Below, piece after piece: positions 40,063-51,575 of a stretch of 64,000 bases of DNA. Location of the stretch: contig NC_092859.1 of the NCBI RefSeq assembly GCF_032062135.1, positions 108,171,831 through 108,235,830 of the forward strand. The letters run 5' to 3'. Position 1 is the stretch's first letter. Each line of letters starts with the position of its first letter. Made by a program: the position numbers and the translations under genes. The DNA comes from Pyxicephalus adspersus. Lineage: Eukaryota > Chordata > Amphibia > Anura > Pyxicephalidae. The notes below the pieces were generated by a model. The model saw only the letters and a list, made by a program, of their open reading frames with translations, was not told where the DNA came from and searched no databases.

Positions 40063-41219
40063 TAATTGGGGCAGTCCAACTAAATATACTTTAGTATAGA
40101 CTAGTGAACAGAGCCATTCCTTCACCTCCTTTATGTCTTGGATTTTCCAGTACCAAAATCTCTGCCAGAATTCCCAGCTTTCTGCCTAACTACCTAGGAG
40201 ATATAGGGGTTCAGCATCCTTTGGTTTAAACCCCTTATATTGGTCGTTGTATAGAGCTAAAGACACAAAAACTTTGGAGACACAAAAACTAGTAGGTGGT
40301 TTAATTCTTCAGCATCTACATAAGTATTAGCTATGAACGGACTCCAATACAAAAATTTTCAAACATGTTTTAGTGCAACGTTTAATAAATTAATAATTTA
40401 AACAAAAATCATACAACTCCATTATACCATGAACACATTCCTAAATTCTTTATATGGAGATTACATGGCATCTGAAGCCGCCATGTATTTGCCATTTAAA
40501 CCTTTCTTTAATTTGCAATGTTAGTTAAATAAAATTCTTTTCAGCGCAGGTTGTAATAAAGTAACTGAGGCAGAAAATGTACTGACAGTAAAAGGGTGAA
40601 ATGGTCTGGTGTTAAATAGGCTTCTAAAGTGCTGACGTCTCTCATGTAAAATATGCTGAGTTGAGACTTGCGTTTCCACTAGATTGCCCTACAGAACCAG
40701 CAAATGTGTCCAAGCCAGCTCATGTTTCACTAGTCAGTCACCAATCATTCACTTTATCATTGCGTGCATCAATCTCCTACTCTTCAAGATAAACAAACTA
40801 TTGTTATAGGAAACCGTTGCTTTATTTATTCATTTTCATTTTTGCTTCCTTAATATTTTATGATGGCAGAGCCGAGTTGGCATTCTCACATTCAGCTTTT
40901 GTTGATGCAGAAAAGCATTTTGTGAACTATAACGTTACTTCATGGGTAAGTCTGGAAACCGGAGATTGCTTATCCCCGATAGGTCTGGTGTGTTTTCCAA
41001 TACACCTGAAATATACTGGAACCTAAAAATGATTATTACATCAATAAAACAAAGCTTCCTTTTAAATTCAAAATAAAGACTAAAATAAAAGTATTTGGTC
41101 CACTTTTTATAAAACTTAAAGTGTACCTATATGCAATGCTTCTTTTTCAGATTAGTCAGGGCTTAGAACTGCTGGTGAAAGCTGCCTAAAAGGGGGCAGC
41201 AAAACTAATCGTGATATTC
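40063..41219. other. Intron, nothing recognised
   Basis: Unique-looking AT-rich sequence. The frame at 40817-41026 has no motif. Confidence 0.45.
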
Positions 41220-41221
41220 AC

Positions 41222-41270
41222 CTTTTTATTATTATTATTACTATTAATAAACAGGATTTATATAACACAA
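41222..41270 (-). mobile_element. Very short LINE/SINE tail, minus orientation
   Basis: The complement reads TATATAAATCCTGTTTATTA then ATAGTAATAATAATAATAA, the terminal part of the shared LINE/SINE tail. The more 5' section (ACAGCGCTGCG) is gone. Confidence 0.65.
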
Positions 41271-43496
41271 AATAAATAAATAAAGATTTAAAATTTAATT
41301 GTGCAGACATGTAGCTTTTTTATTGGTGAACAGACAGTTGGCTTTTTTAATTAATGAGCCCCTAAGCCTCGCTTTAACCTAATCTAGAATAAAAAATAAT
41401 GACTGAAAATAAAAAACTTGATTGCATTATTTTCCAATGCATTGATGTGAGTCCTTTGCATTAAGACTCTATTCCAAGGATCAGCACAAAGAAAAGAAAC
41501 AATGCAGTACAGTAGTACAATATTCACATTTTAAAGTCTGTAAAAAATCAAGTATTTTTTTGTCGATTTTGCAAGATATATTGCTTTATCTACTAAGCTC
41601 TGTGAGACAAAATAATCATCTTCCTCCACCTGTATGCTCCGTCTACATGGCATAATAGATATTATTAACAACAATTATAATAATTATAATAATAAATGAA
41701 ACCTGAGAGAAGCATCCTTCCAGGAGGGAGAAGAAAGAATTTGATAATAATAACTTTGGGAGTCAAGTAGCAAGTTACAAGGTGAGGTCCACTTGTCAGC
41801 ACAAGCATTTAACATAGTTAGAAAGATGTAATTACCTTACAGGAAGCTGAAATCACCTTCCAAGGTGCAGAAAATAATGATTATTTCTAGTCAATACTGC
41901 ATCTATAATGATGGCGTTTAATTTAAAATGAGCACATAATAACTCAGTTCCTCTGTTACATAACAACAAATTTTCATTGTCAGAAAAAATAAACAAGATT
42001 ACAGAGAAAACTTCCAGCAAGAAGCAAAGTTAGTCTTATTAATTTATAGGTTTTATTGGATAAACTGAGAGTTTTGGAACGTGAATGAAAAAATCTACAG
42101 TTATTGTACATCTGTTGGTTTCAAATCTGTTATTGCATTGCAAGCAACACCATGCAAAGGCTGATAGATTTAAAAGTATGTGTGTGCTATGTGTGAAGGA
42201 TAAGTGGATTTAGAAGTTCCCGTGGGCACCTTTCACAGGCATTAAAGCTTTCATACACAAAGGTCTGCAGCAGAAAGGCCATATGTGCTATAAACTGCAC
42301 ACACACTTGTGAATACAAATACCCTGTTTACATTCTGGTGTTGCTGCTGTGGAATTTGTTACAACTTATATAGTAGTGTTAGTTCACAAAAACTGTGATA
42401 TTCAAGTTACACATAGTATATGAAACTGTATGTAAAGCCAAAATATTTGTTCCCGTTTTAAATAGAGTATTGAAGGGTTAAAACCCATGTTCTGGTATTT
42501 CTGCTGTCTGTCATTTCCCTTTGCTCCCAATGCCTGCACCACCAACTTCAGCTTTCTGAAAGATCTTCAGCATAGCATACTACTTGCACCCTAATGTGTA
42601 ACTAAGGCATCCTGTGGGGTGTATGGGCTGGCAGGGAAACCAAATGGGACCATCACTTTATTGTTTGCTTCATATTTACTCTATTGCTTCCTATAGTTTA
42701 TTGGAATTAGAATTCCAAAGTACCAGCTGAGACGAAGGGATGCAAAAGGTGACAGAGGTGCAAAGTCATGGAGTGTTGTCATCTTTACTAGACATAAAGC
42801 TAAGCATTAAAATCAGAGCAAGGTATAAAGCAAGGTCAGGGAATACACTGGATTGTTGCCGAGTATGTATCAGCAAAACCAAGGCAAACAAATTTGAACA
42901 ACACAAGAAATATCCTTACCCACAAGCTAACAATCACTACTAAAAGTGGAATAAACTGCACTGAGAAAAGCACCACACCAAAGAATATGTGTGTACATAA
43001 CTAAAGGTATGGATCTGTAGGAGGACAGCATGTCAGACGGCATGTCAGACGGCATAAATAACACCCAGCAAGGTAAGTTGAAGAACAGTGTGATGGAGTT
43101 ATTTCACCAACAGGTCAAAGCATACAATAAAATTCCATCCTAAAGTGAACCATCATCAAATATTTACATTCCTTCATCAGATGAAAGATCTTTGCATTTA
43201 CTTGTTACTTTTTTTTTTACATTGGGACCTGTGCTTTTCACACCTGACGTGTTTAAAGCATAAATGCCAATATAATAGAGCCCCAGCAAAAGAATTAGAT
43301 TTCATTGCAGGACAGTACTGCCAGAGAGAAGAAATACTTTGCTGCTATTGTTATAGTATATAATGGACTATCTACGCATTTGTGGGTACATGTATGGGTG
43401 GTGGATGCAAACACACCTATTAAGAATGCAAATAATGTTTACATTTTAAAATCCTATGAATTAATGTTAAAATGCTTTCAATTAAGACCATAACAT
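41271..43496. other. Intron, nothing recognised
   Basis: AT-rich. A small tandem duplication GCATGTCAGACG occurs twice at 43029-43053. No gene supported. Confidence 0.45.
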
Positions 43497-43504
43497 CTAT
43501 AGAC

Positions 43505-43723
43505 CAGCGGTGGCCAACTGGTGGCCCGCAAGAAGGACCCCACTGGGGGGGCCCACCAGCCAAAGCCGCGGACCATGTCACCCGTACAGATTGCAGGCTC
43601 AGGGCATTGGGCGGATTGTGTCCCTTAGATTGGGTGGCTTCTGACATCATGACGTCACTATGGGGGAAGTTTCTTTAAAGTAAGTTTTGTGGTCTGTAGT
43701 TCCAAAAAGGTTGGCGACCGCTG
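43505..43723. mobile_element. hAT-type MITE with perfect 8-bp target duplication
   Basis: A 219-bp element. The left end CAGCGGTGGCCAACT and the complement of the right end CAGCGGTCGCCAACC differ at two of 15 positions. CTATAGAC is present exactly on both sides (43497-43504 and 43724-43731), the 8-bp duplication expected of hAT transposition. The GC-rich interior (GGGGGGGCCCACC, AAAGCCGCGG) contrasts with the intron. The open frames on both strands are shadows of the element. Confidence 0.95.
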
Positions 43724-43731
43724 CTATAGAC

Positions 43732-43998
43732 TAAGGCTATGCTCAGATTGGCAGTGAGAATAGCGATGTGGTTACTGCTTCCTTGCACCACTGTACTGCT
43801 ATCTTGAGGGAGTCACCACACGGTAGCCCAATCTACCCACAAAAGCCCAATAAAGAGTGAATAGGGATGACAGTGAGTGCTTAAGTACTACTCACTGCCA
43901 CCTGCTGCCAAATCTGCAAATGTTGGTTCAATAAGAACCATCTAAGTGGTGCAGGTGGTCTAGTAGCTGGAAAGGTGCCAAAGGTGTGAACCTTTCAT
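43732..43998. repeat. Possible further MITE adjoining the hAT copy
   Basis: AAGGCTATGCTCAGATTGGC followed by GTGGTTACTGC and TGCACCACTG is more complex than the neighbouring intron and resembles dispersed frog elements I know of. No matched end was found, so this is weak. Confidence 0.3.
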
Positions 43999-44942
43999 AA
44001 TAATTTAATAAAAAGTGAACTTCAACATCCAAAATGCAGGTAACAGTTTAATAAGCTTAGTGAGAAAAGCCAGTCCTATGTTGGTTTTATAATGGTTTAT
44101 ACATTTTTATATTTGTCCATGCTTAAGACAAAACCCTCACATCATATATGCTCACATAAAGTTCCTTTATAGTGGAAAGTAAGAACATTTCCAGGTTTTA
44201 TTGCTGTCTTTGTTGTGTGTTAAATATTTATTCCTGCTATGTCCTCCAAAGACAGTAATCCCCTGGACACACAAAAAGGTGCTGCAAACTTGACAGAAGG
44301 TGTAACTCTAAAACTGAAATAATATTTTCTTCCTTCACCTAGAATCAAAGAATGTATGTTCTCACTATGGAGTTTTACTTGCTGGTTACATAAACTGTTA
44401 CTTACGCAGGCTACATAATGGACAGCACTGACACAAGCCCTGCATCCTGTATCAAATATTGAGTGAGACAGCAGCATAACTTTGACTCAACAATTGTATT
44501 AGCCCTAAGCATTAACTAATTTCTCTCATTTTAAAATGCTGTGTTGCTTTGGCAACAATCAATAAATGCAGCTACTTATCTCCAAGGCTGCAAAAAACTC
44601 ACATTATTCAGTTACCAGGGAATCACACTGATTTGCAAAAAATTAATCACTAGTTTCTGTTACAGCAATGGCTTTCACACAGAATGACAGGTTTTATGAG
44701 AAATTAGAGCAAGTCTGATATTAAGATTAACATATTATTCAAGTAACAGTTTTATATGTAAAGGATCTGACAACTGTTCATGATAATCAGTTGTATTCAG
44801 GTGCAAGAAAAAAATTGTGAGCCTTGTGGAATTAACTGTGTTTCTACACAAATGACTCCTAAAATGTGCCCCTAACTTTTATTACAATATAATTGACAAC
44901 ATGCAAACAACTTTACTCTTTAATGTCTTGCTGAACTTCAGG
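43999..44942. other. Intron, nothing recognised
   Basis: Unique-looking AT-rich sequence. Confidence 0.45.
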
Positions 44943-45180
44943 CTAAAGATGTACACACGTCAGATAATTGTCAATGAACAGTAGTGCTTGTCTTGAACGA
45001 AAATCTGACATGTGTACAGCGGTTGCCCAACGTTGTTCATCAATCTGCCACAGCAGACCAATGAATGATGATCAAAAAATTACCACTATGCTTGTCAATT
45101 ATGCCGCTCGCTTGTTCTCCCCTCTCCTTAGAACAGATTGGGTGCAATACGAGCACAAAAGATTGTTTCAAGCAACAAAA
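44943..45180. repeat. MITE family M, copy 2 (diverged)
   Basis: AGGCTAAAGATGTACACACG, then ATAATTGTC and TTGTTCTCCCCTCTCCTTAG, recalls family M (GTACACACGT, ATAATTGTCG, TTCTCCCCTCTCCCCTCC). CAGATTGGGTGCAATACGAG also lies inside. The right end is not clear. Confidence 0.55.
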
Positions 45181-46169
45181 TCTTAAGTGTCTACATAACC
45201 TAAAACTAAAAGCTTTTCTGCCACAAACAAGCGCATATTTGTACCCTCAATTTTTTTTTCTAGTTTTGTTTATAATGGGCTATGTCTTACTCCATCTCAG
45301 GGAAAACTTTACTTTATTAGACAGAAAGTTCAATAATTTTTTTAAGATGGCAAAACAGATAAAATTATTTTTTTAGTAAAAAAAAACAAAACACCTTTAT
45401 AGATGTAAAGTGGTCAATCCCTTTGTGATCCTCGTGCGGTAAGTCCAGCACTATTTCGTCTTTCTTCTTGGCATGCCGGCGTGGACTGGACAGGGGCTGC
45501 TTCTATCGTACTCTGGGTTCTTTTACTTACATTGCATGATCATAATCTCGCACAAGATCAGGTTTACATCCAGGGAAAGCCCCTTCTGTGCATGCCTGTT
45601 GCTGATTTTTTTTCACTTACTGTTTGGTAAAGAACTATCCCCAGCTGAGGAAAAGAGAAGCCATCTCTCTAACACAGCCCTGGATAGAAGTACAACCTGC
45701 AGGTGTTGTCACTCTCCCCACTCTGTCCAAAACTGAACTATCTTTAGATAGGCCTTAAGTAACACTTACACTTTGTCCCTCATACAACATATGAATGGGC
45801 AATGAATGGAAAAGCAGCGCATCAATAGGTTCTCCTCTTTATTAGTCTGTGCTATCAGCATCCTGTATTGTGCAAGAGACTAGCACCAAGTCTAAATAGG
45901 TTACTTATGCTGCTTACATTTAAAAACACATTTGGTGATATATTCATAAATACAAAGCTGTATACATTTGTGTTTTTTATATCCGTTGGATTTATAACTT
46001 TACATGTATTCTGCCGATCAAATGCACAGTGATTAAAATGAAATGAGATTCCTTCATATAAAACTATTTCAGTGTACTGGTATTTTTAGAAAGCCATCCA
46101 TGATCTTTTTTGGGGTAATTCTACAAAACAACTTTGACTTAATTGCAGTAAATGACTTTATATGTGGCA
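45181..46169. other. Intron with a somewhat GC-richer segment at 45430-45740
   Basis: No shared repeat recognised. The 87-codon plus frame at 45473-45736 has no family motif. Confidence 0.4.
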
Positions 46170-46599
46170 TTAGGGTTGATTTACTAAAAGCTGCTCACTT
46201 AGCAAAGTGAAATATCCCCTTTCATGAGTGTTTTAGTTTAGCTCGGTTTTGATGATTTTAACCATCCAACATGTTTTACACATTTCACTACATGTGACTG
46301 GGTATTTTTTTAGTCACACCAATAGTTTTAAAGAATTTTTAGAAAGATGAACATTTGTCCTCCCACCATTTAGAGGTTTATAATCCGATGAATTGGTGTT
46401 CCATCCGCAACTCTCCTTGTGAATAAATCCTTGTGATAAACCCGTCATCCTGTACTCTTCAAATCAAGAACATTATTTCCCTTTAAGCCCTATACTGAGT
46501 TATTACATCAGTGACGTTATGCATAACCTGTTGCAGTACTCATCGGCCTGTCGTTGTGGATCCCTGCATGATTGACCTATGAAATTTTATTGTCTTTAT

Positions 46600-46660
46600 T
46601 TACATGTCCTCTGAAAAAGCAGTACGGTAATCTATGAAACGTGTAGGTACAAGGAGTCAA
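46600..46660 (+). repeat. Degenerate relative of the 50.4 kb hammerhead-like motif
   Basis: CTCTGAAAAAGCAG, then TATGAAACGTGTAGG, has the spacing of CTGAAGAAGCAGG...GCGAAATGCGTCGG at 50395, but the conserved box (CTGAAAA instead of CTGANGA), stem II and GTC triplet are damaged. It probably marks another fragment of the same dispersed element. Confidence 0.4.
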
Positions 46661-47203
46661 CTCATCTTTGATTGATTCATATTTCAACTTGTTGTTTAAA
46701 CATTTGTAAATAATTGTAATCCAATAATAACAGCTTATGTATAAATGTTTTTTTTTTACAATTTTATATTATTATAGTTGTTGTAATGTTTTTAAAATAT
46801 TTTTTATTTTATGTGAATTCTTACCAAATAAAATCCCTTCTTTTTCGCTGCCCTACATTTCGGGGTCCTTTTTCTTTATATCTGGGTATGTTTTTGCACA
46901 AAAAGTGAAAATTCCCTTTTTAAAGAAAATCGATCCCATTCTGTTAATTTACTACTCAAAGCACCTACCTTGAAAGTTCTGAGCAATGAACATTTACCCT
47001 GTCATTTCCTGTAAAATTTTTTGGTATATGTTTGGGTCTTGAATAGCCCATATTGAGGTACAACCAATCTAAACCATGATGCTCACTCCATCCTACTTTA
47101 ACGTGAGAACAAAATTTAGGTGTTGGTTTGTGGTGGTTTTTATCCTCTAAATTTAGTATTTATATATTATTATTAGTGTTAGTATTATTATAATAATAAT
47201 ATA

Positions 47204-47776
47204 CAGTGGTACCTCGGTATAAGTCCGCTTTGGAATAAGTCCAACTTGGTATAAATCCTGTTTGGACACTAAAAATCTGGCTTGGTTTACAACCTTTGTG
47301 CTAGAACTTGTATGGGTCAAAATAAGTCACAACACCGTGTGCTACCCTTATTTACCTCTCTGGATACAAAGCCACCACTGCCCACGAGCGTCAGTATGCC
47401 AATTGCTACCATTCAGTGAACAACCCGCGCTATAACTCTCTGTGAATTACATAACATCTTCCCCTTCTCCCTTCTCAGCACCATCCTAGTAGGCACTCCA
47501 CTCTTCTCAGCAAGGTAAAGTGAGGTTACATTTTCATTTATTTCATCTAATTGCTTTTGTATTTATGTACTTTAATAATAAGCAGTGTTTAAATTATTCT
47601 ATACAAGTCCATCAATGTATATTATGCCAATAACAATAGGAATTTATTTTTTTGATGGGAACGGATAAATCATTTTCCTTATATTTCTTATGGGAAAAAT
47701 TTGTTTGGTATAAGTCCTGTTTGGTATAAATCCAAGGATCTGGAACGGATTAAGGACTTATACCAAGGTACAACTG
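47204..47776. mobile_element. Tigger/pogo-type non-autonomous element
   Basis: A 573-bp element. The left end CAGTGGTACCTCGGTATAAG and the complement of the right end CAGTTGTACCTTGGTATAAG differ at two positions. TA lies on both sides (47202-47203, 47777-47778). Subterminal GGTATAAGTCC motifs are repeated near each end, in inverted orientation. No transposase frame is present, so it is a deletion derivative. (TG)n and (TA)n follow on the right. Confidence 0.9.
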
Positions 47777-47778
47777 TA

Positions 47779-47784
47779 TGTGTA

Positions 47785-47832
<48 letters not shown>
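47779..47832. repeat. (TG)n(TA)n microsatellite
   Basis: TGTGTATGTGTGTG then alternating TA, directly abutting the right target TA of the Tigger-type element. Confidence 0.95.
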
Positions 47833-47836
<4 letters not shown>

Positions 47837-48548
47837 TTAGCGCAAGTAGATATTTGCCCCTACTATGCTGCACAAACGTATATCTTAGCTACAACATTTA
47901 TAAGAAAAATAATTCCAGTAAATGTGTATGGATGTACCATTTATGTAGTTTAGAAATAAATGTGATCACAAATCAAGACATAAATTATTAATACATTCCA
48001 ACACTTCTAGGAGAAGCATATCCCATTTTGCAAATTAATTTTGCAGCTATTTTATTACTTTTAGAATAATCTTCCATTCCTTCAGTAAAGCTAGGTACGA
48101 TTACAAATAGAACAGTAAGTCTGGAAAAAACATTATTAATAAAAATGAGATTACTGAGAATGTCAGCCAAAAAGAAAACATGGAGCCCATAAACATAACT
48201 GAGTATCAATTTGCAGTTTTTATAACCATTATTAGCTATTTATGTGACATTTCTTGTAACTGAATTTTTCCAAATTTGTCCTTTGTGGGTACTTAGTCCA
48301 CCTCTGAGGTACCTTTGAAAATACCTTGTTTTTGCTCTTTCCTAATGTACACGTACAGCTGTATTCATTTTTTGAGTTTATCAAGTTTATACACCATGGA
48401 AAAATTTGTGAAATAATGGCCAATGCATGGAATATATAACTGATTATGCAGAAAACCTTTCTTTTATTTAAGGGGTGAGCTCAGGCAAAGCAATTTATAA
48501 TAACACAATTGTGTGTGCCCTTTTATATCTTGATGGTAATGAAATCAG
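47833..48548. other. Intron, nothing recognised
   Basis: AT-rich sequence without shared repeat or gene support. Confidence 0.45.
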
Positions 48549-49573
48549 GCAAATGGATTTGAGCAGAAGTTTACATATTTTTGAAATGGTGCTGATAATA
48601 TAAACACAAGTTGGATAGAAAGATATAAAAATATCCAGTTTTATTTTTAAATGCCTGTCAGTAGCGATCACAATTTGCTTAAAAAAGTAAAAAGTTAGGT
48701 ATTCCTTTTTTTTTTTTTTTTCCAAAATGGAAAATTGGACTTTAAAGGTTTTGTTAAGATGCAAAGAGTAACCCACAAGCCACTTCAGAGTTGCTGTTTC
48801 AAAATGCAGCAAAGTAGATACCTTGATAAAAAGGGCTGCACAGTAAAATTGCAGAAAAAGTCTTTACTGTCCCACAAAAAAAAAAAAAACACTTTCAGTA
48901 TGCCACAGACACTTCTGGAACACAGACCTTTGCAATGATAAGACCAACATTAAACTTTATTGTCACAACCATAAACACTGTTTGGAGAAGATGCAACAAG
49001 GCCTATGACAAATATGGCACCATCCCTACTTTGAAGGACTGAGGTGGATTTCAGTGTTCTGGGGGTGAGTGAGCTACAATGGCAAAGAGAACTTTGAAAA
49101 TTGATGACAAGATGAAAGCAGCTTTGCATTCATCAGTCCAAAAGCTACACATTGGATGTACTTGTATCTTCCAGCATGGCAATGATCCAAAAGACATGTC
49201 AACCAATGGACATCTCAGTCTCCTCACTTAATATCATTGAACTACTTTAAGGGAGATCTCTAATGTGTAGTTCATGCAAGACAATCCAAGAATTTATTGG
49301 AACTAAAGGGTTTTTGTCAAGGAGAATGGATAGCTTTACCACCTGACAAACAAGGGTAGCATTCACAACTATGATAAGACTCTGTGCCATCATTGGTGCT
49401 AAAAAAGGGGAAATACAGAGTATTAAGGACTAAGAGGCCATCTCATTATTATTCTCATGACTTACTTCCATTACAAGTAAATTAAATATGTTTTACCTGA
49501 TCACTCATGTTTTCTAAGTACATCGATTACAAATTTAGCTAGGGTAGGTTAACTTGTGAGCACAACTGCATGT
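48549..49573 (+). mobile_element. Decayed Tc1-like DNA transposon
   Basis: Ends recall Tc1 inverted repeats: TTTGAGCAGAAGTTTACAT at the left (about 48558) and AACTTGTGAGCACAACTG at the right (about 49551-49570), which pair imperfectly. Between them lies a Tc1 transposase relic. At about 1.0 kb it is shorter than the usual 1.6 kb. Homopolymer tracts (T run at 48703-48721, A run near 48876-48889) interrupt it. Confidence 0.75.
48755..49420 (+). pseudogene. Tc1-like transposase relic
   Basis: Coding remnants in several frames follow the order of Tc1 transposases. DKTNIKLYCHNHKHCLEK (48938-48990) sits where the family has the first catalytic DE-K-N motif. FQHGNDPKDMST (about 49170-49205) corresponds to the second-Asp motif QxDNDPKHTS, with Asp changed to Gly in the QHGN position. 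VVHARQSKNLLELK-like residues near 49268-49310 and EWIALPPDK (about 49323-49349) match the C-terminal part. Stops and frame changes occur throughout, so the gene is dead and appears much older than the mariner at 6.1 kb. Confidence 0.8.
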
Positions 49574-50388
49574 GAAAATTTTGTTTTACTGCTGTAAATA
49601 GAACAGCAGCCTCATATTCCAGCAACTTAAACATGGTTCATAGTCCCTATCCCACAATACAAATCCTAGCATGTAGGGGGGCTATAAGCTGGTATAGTAA
49701 TTGCCATGAAGGTAGGTTCAATGGATCTACTGTGGTGATTGATATTTGAATACAGGATATACAAATTATGCTATCAAGTTTATACTATGACAGCCTGAAT
49801 AGGAGCTATAACAGCCTTTCTGTGGCTGGAGCTCTGAACATCTATAAGCAGTGTTCCTGGAAAATATTTTTGTACTGGACAGTTTTCCCTATTGCAGTGA
49901 AAAGAATAATGCCTTGTTTTTATGTTCTCTACAGCATTATTCAAAGCAGTCATATGCAGGCATCTCTGCACCACACCCAAGGTCTGCTCACAAGGTTCAA
50001 AGATCTAGTTTGGCACTGGTGAGATAATGCCTAAAAGAAGCACACCAATTACTTTACCTGTTTCACTGTGAACGGAAAAGCTAAACTTAGCCTTAGGAGT
50101 ATGGCCCAAATAGACACATGGTTTTTCCATTAACACTTCTGGGACTGTTAAACAACAGGAAGGGATTTCTCTTCAAAACTATTTCACACATACTAACTCC
50201 CATAGGCAGCCTTATTTAACATCATTCTCATGACATATCTTCTTAGGGTTTCAATCCATACAACCTAGTTAAAACTCTTGGATCAAGAACCAAACCTTAT
50301 TACATACCTACCTGTTATGCAAGCGTAGTCCCAAGATACTAGTTTTCATTGCCTTTACCAACAAGGTCTTCTATTTGTGCCTGTGATA
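49574..50388. other. Intron, nothing recognised
   Basis: Overlapping opposite frames at 49768-50022 are chance. No shared repeat until the 50.39 kb motif. Confidence 0.4.
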
Positions 50389-50391
50389 TTT

Positions 50392-50432
50392 CCCCTGAAG
50401 AAGCAGGTTCTGCCTGCGAAATGCGTCGGACC
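50392..50432 (+). ncRNA. Hammerhead-ribozyme-like motif, probable Penelope-like fragment
   Basis: As RNA, 50395-50401 is CUGAAGA, the hammerhead CUGANGA box. Stem II is GCAGG (50403-50407) paired with CCUGC (50413-50417) around UUCUG. Then comes GAAA (50418-50421), and UGC-GUC ends at 50427, giving a GUC cleavage triplet with a minimal two-base-pair stem III. CC before the box can pair with GG after GUC. Minimal hammerheads of this layout are known from Penelope-like retroelements. Caveats: one extra A sits between the box and stem II, stem I is only about 2 bp, and 15.2-16.2 is a U-G pair. Activity is doubtful for this copy. Confidence 0.4.
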
Positions 50433-50664
50433 TTGACTAGTATCACCAAACTTATTTTGGAATATTGCTGTATGCTAGACTCGTCTATGTAAAGATTTAC
50501 ACACTGTTTCACTTGAACAAAGAAAATTGTATTTCTCATACTTTTAGAAGTCTTGTGTACATGCTTTGCCACATAACCCAAAAGGGCCATACTTGACATA
50601 ATTAAGTCTATTGGGGTCTCCTTCAAGTACTATATTAAAGTCCCACTATTAACATGGTCAATTC

Positions 50665-50890
50665 AGACAGGTGGTTATTGTGGAAAAGGACAGACGATGT
50701 TCCTTTCTGCAATAACTGTTCTTACCTATCTGCTCACCACACAGCTGTCAAATTTTGCTGTTCTGCAAATGCACAGTTCAGTGTTGGTTGCCAGGGAAAC
50801 CCGGAAAACCCGGCTTCCCTTGTGTGAGCCGGGAATGAACTCCGACAAGCATGCTCTTGGCCAATCAAGATAATCAATAATATAGATAAT
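50665..50890 (+). repeat. MITE family C, copy 2
   Basis: GGTGGTTATTGTGGAAAAGG, then TTTCTGCAATAACTGTTCTT, CAGCTGTCAAATTTTGCTG, CCAGGGAAACCCGGAAAACC and CGGCTTCCCTTGTG. Each block recurs in the same order at 63505-63700. Ends and target duplication are not resolved. Confidence 0.8.
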
Positions 50891-51135
50891 CATAATGTTT
50901 TAAAGGAAAATGGCAGTGCCCTGCAATAGGTAAATACTGACAGGTTTAGTTCCCCCATAGACAAAAGTAGATCTTTAATTGATAACTGTACCATTAGTAC
51001 CTGAAAAAATCCCTTGCCCTGGTTTTGGGGAAAAACCGGTAATAGATATAGGTGTACAGGTTTGGGATTTCAAAATACTGTAAGACCATCATCAGCAATT
51101 ACTGCATTACCATGAATGCGCTAGTAATAATGAAT

Positions 51136-51558
51136 ATTATCAGTATATTCAGCCTATAGAATAAGCTTTACATTTTTCCAGTATATTCCTCTTACAAAAT
51201 GAGCTGTACATTTTTTATTATAATCAGCTTATATAAAGAGTGGTATATTTTTCACTATATTGAGCTTATAGAATGAGTTGTACATGTTTTAGTACAGTAT
51301 ATTCATCTGATAGAATGAGCTGTACATTTTCCCAGTATATTGCTCTTACAGAATGAGCTGTACATGTTTTATTATATTCAGCTTATATAATGAGTTGTAC
51401 ATGTTTCAGTATATTCAGCTTATATAATGAGTTGTACATGTTTCAGTACCGGTATATTGTTCTTACTGAATGAGCTGTACATGTTTTATTATATTGCTCT
51501 TACAGAATGAGCTGTACGTTTCAGTATTTTCAGCCTATAGAATGAACTGTACATTTTT
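51136..51558 (+). repeat. 37-bp minisatellite with four-unit higher-order structure
   Basis: Eleven diverged copies of a unit close to AGTATATTCAGCTTATA-GAATGAGCTGTACATGTTT. Lengths read 44, 37, 37, 37, 43, 37, 37, 37, 43, 35 and 37 bp. Subtype follows X-B-A-A, X-B-A-A, X-B-A: X copies carry a 6-bp insertion (near CAGTAT), B copies read CTCTTACA and A copies CAGCTTATA. The true repeat is therefore about 154 bp. A T run follows at 51562-51575. Every unit has GTACAT-like sequence in the second half. Confidence 0.93.
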
Positions 51559-51575
51559 TTCGGTTTTTTTTTTTT

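Noticed and set aside
45473..45736. 87-codon plus-strand open frame in a GC-richer segment
   Set aside because: No family motif, splice context or second copy. I could not separate it from chance.
51136..51558. CRISPR-like array of 37-bp repeats
   Set aside because: Units are contiguous with no unique spacers, in a vertebrate intron. It is a minisatellite.
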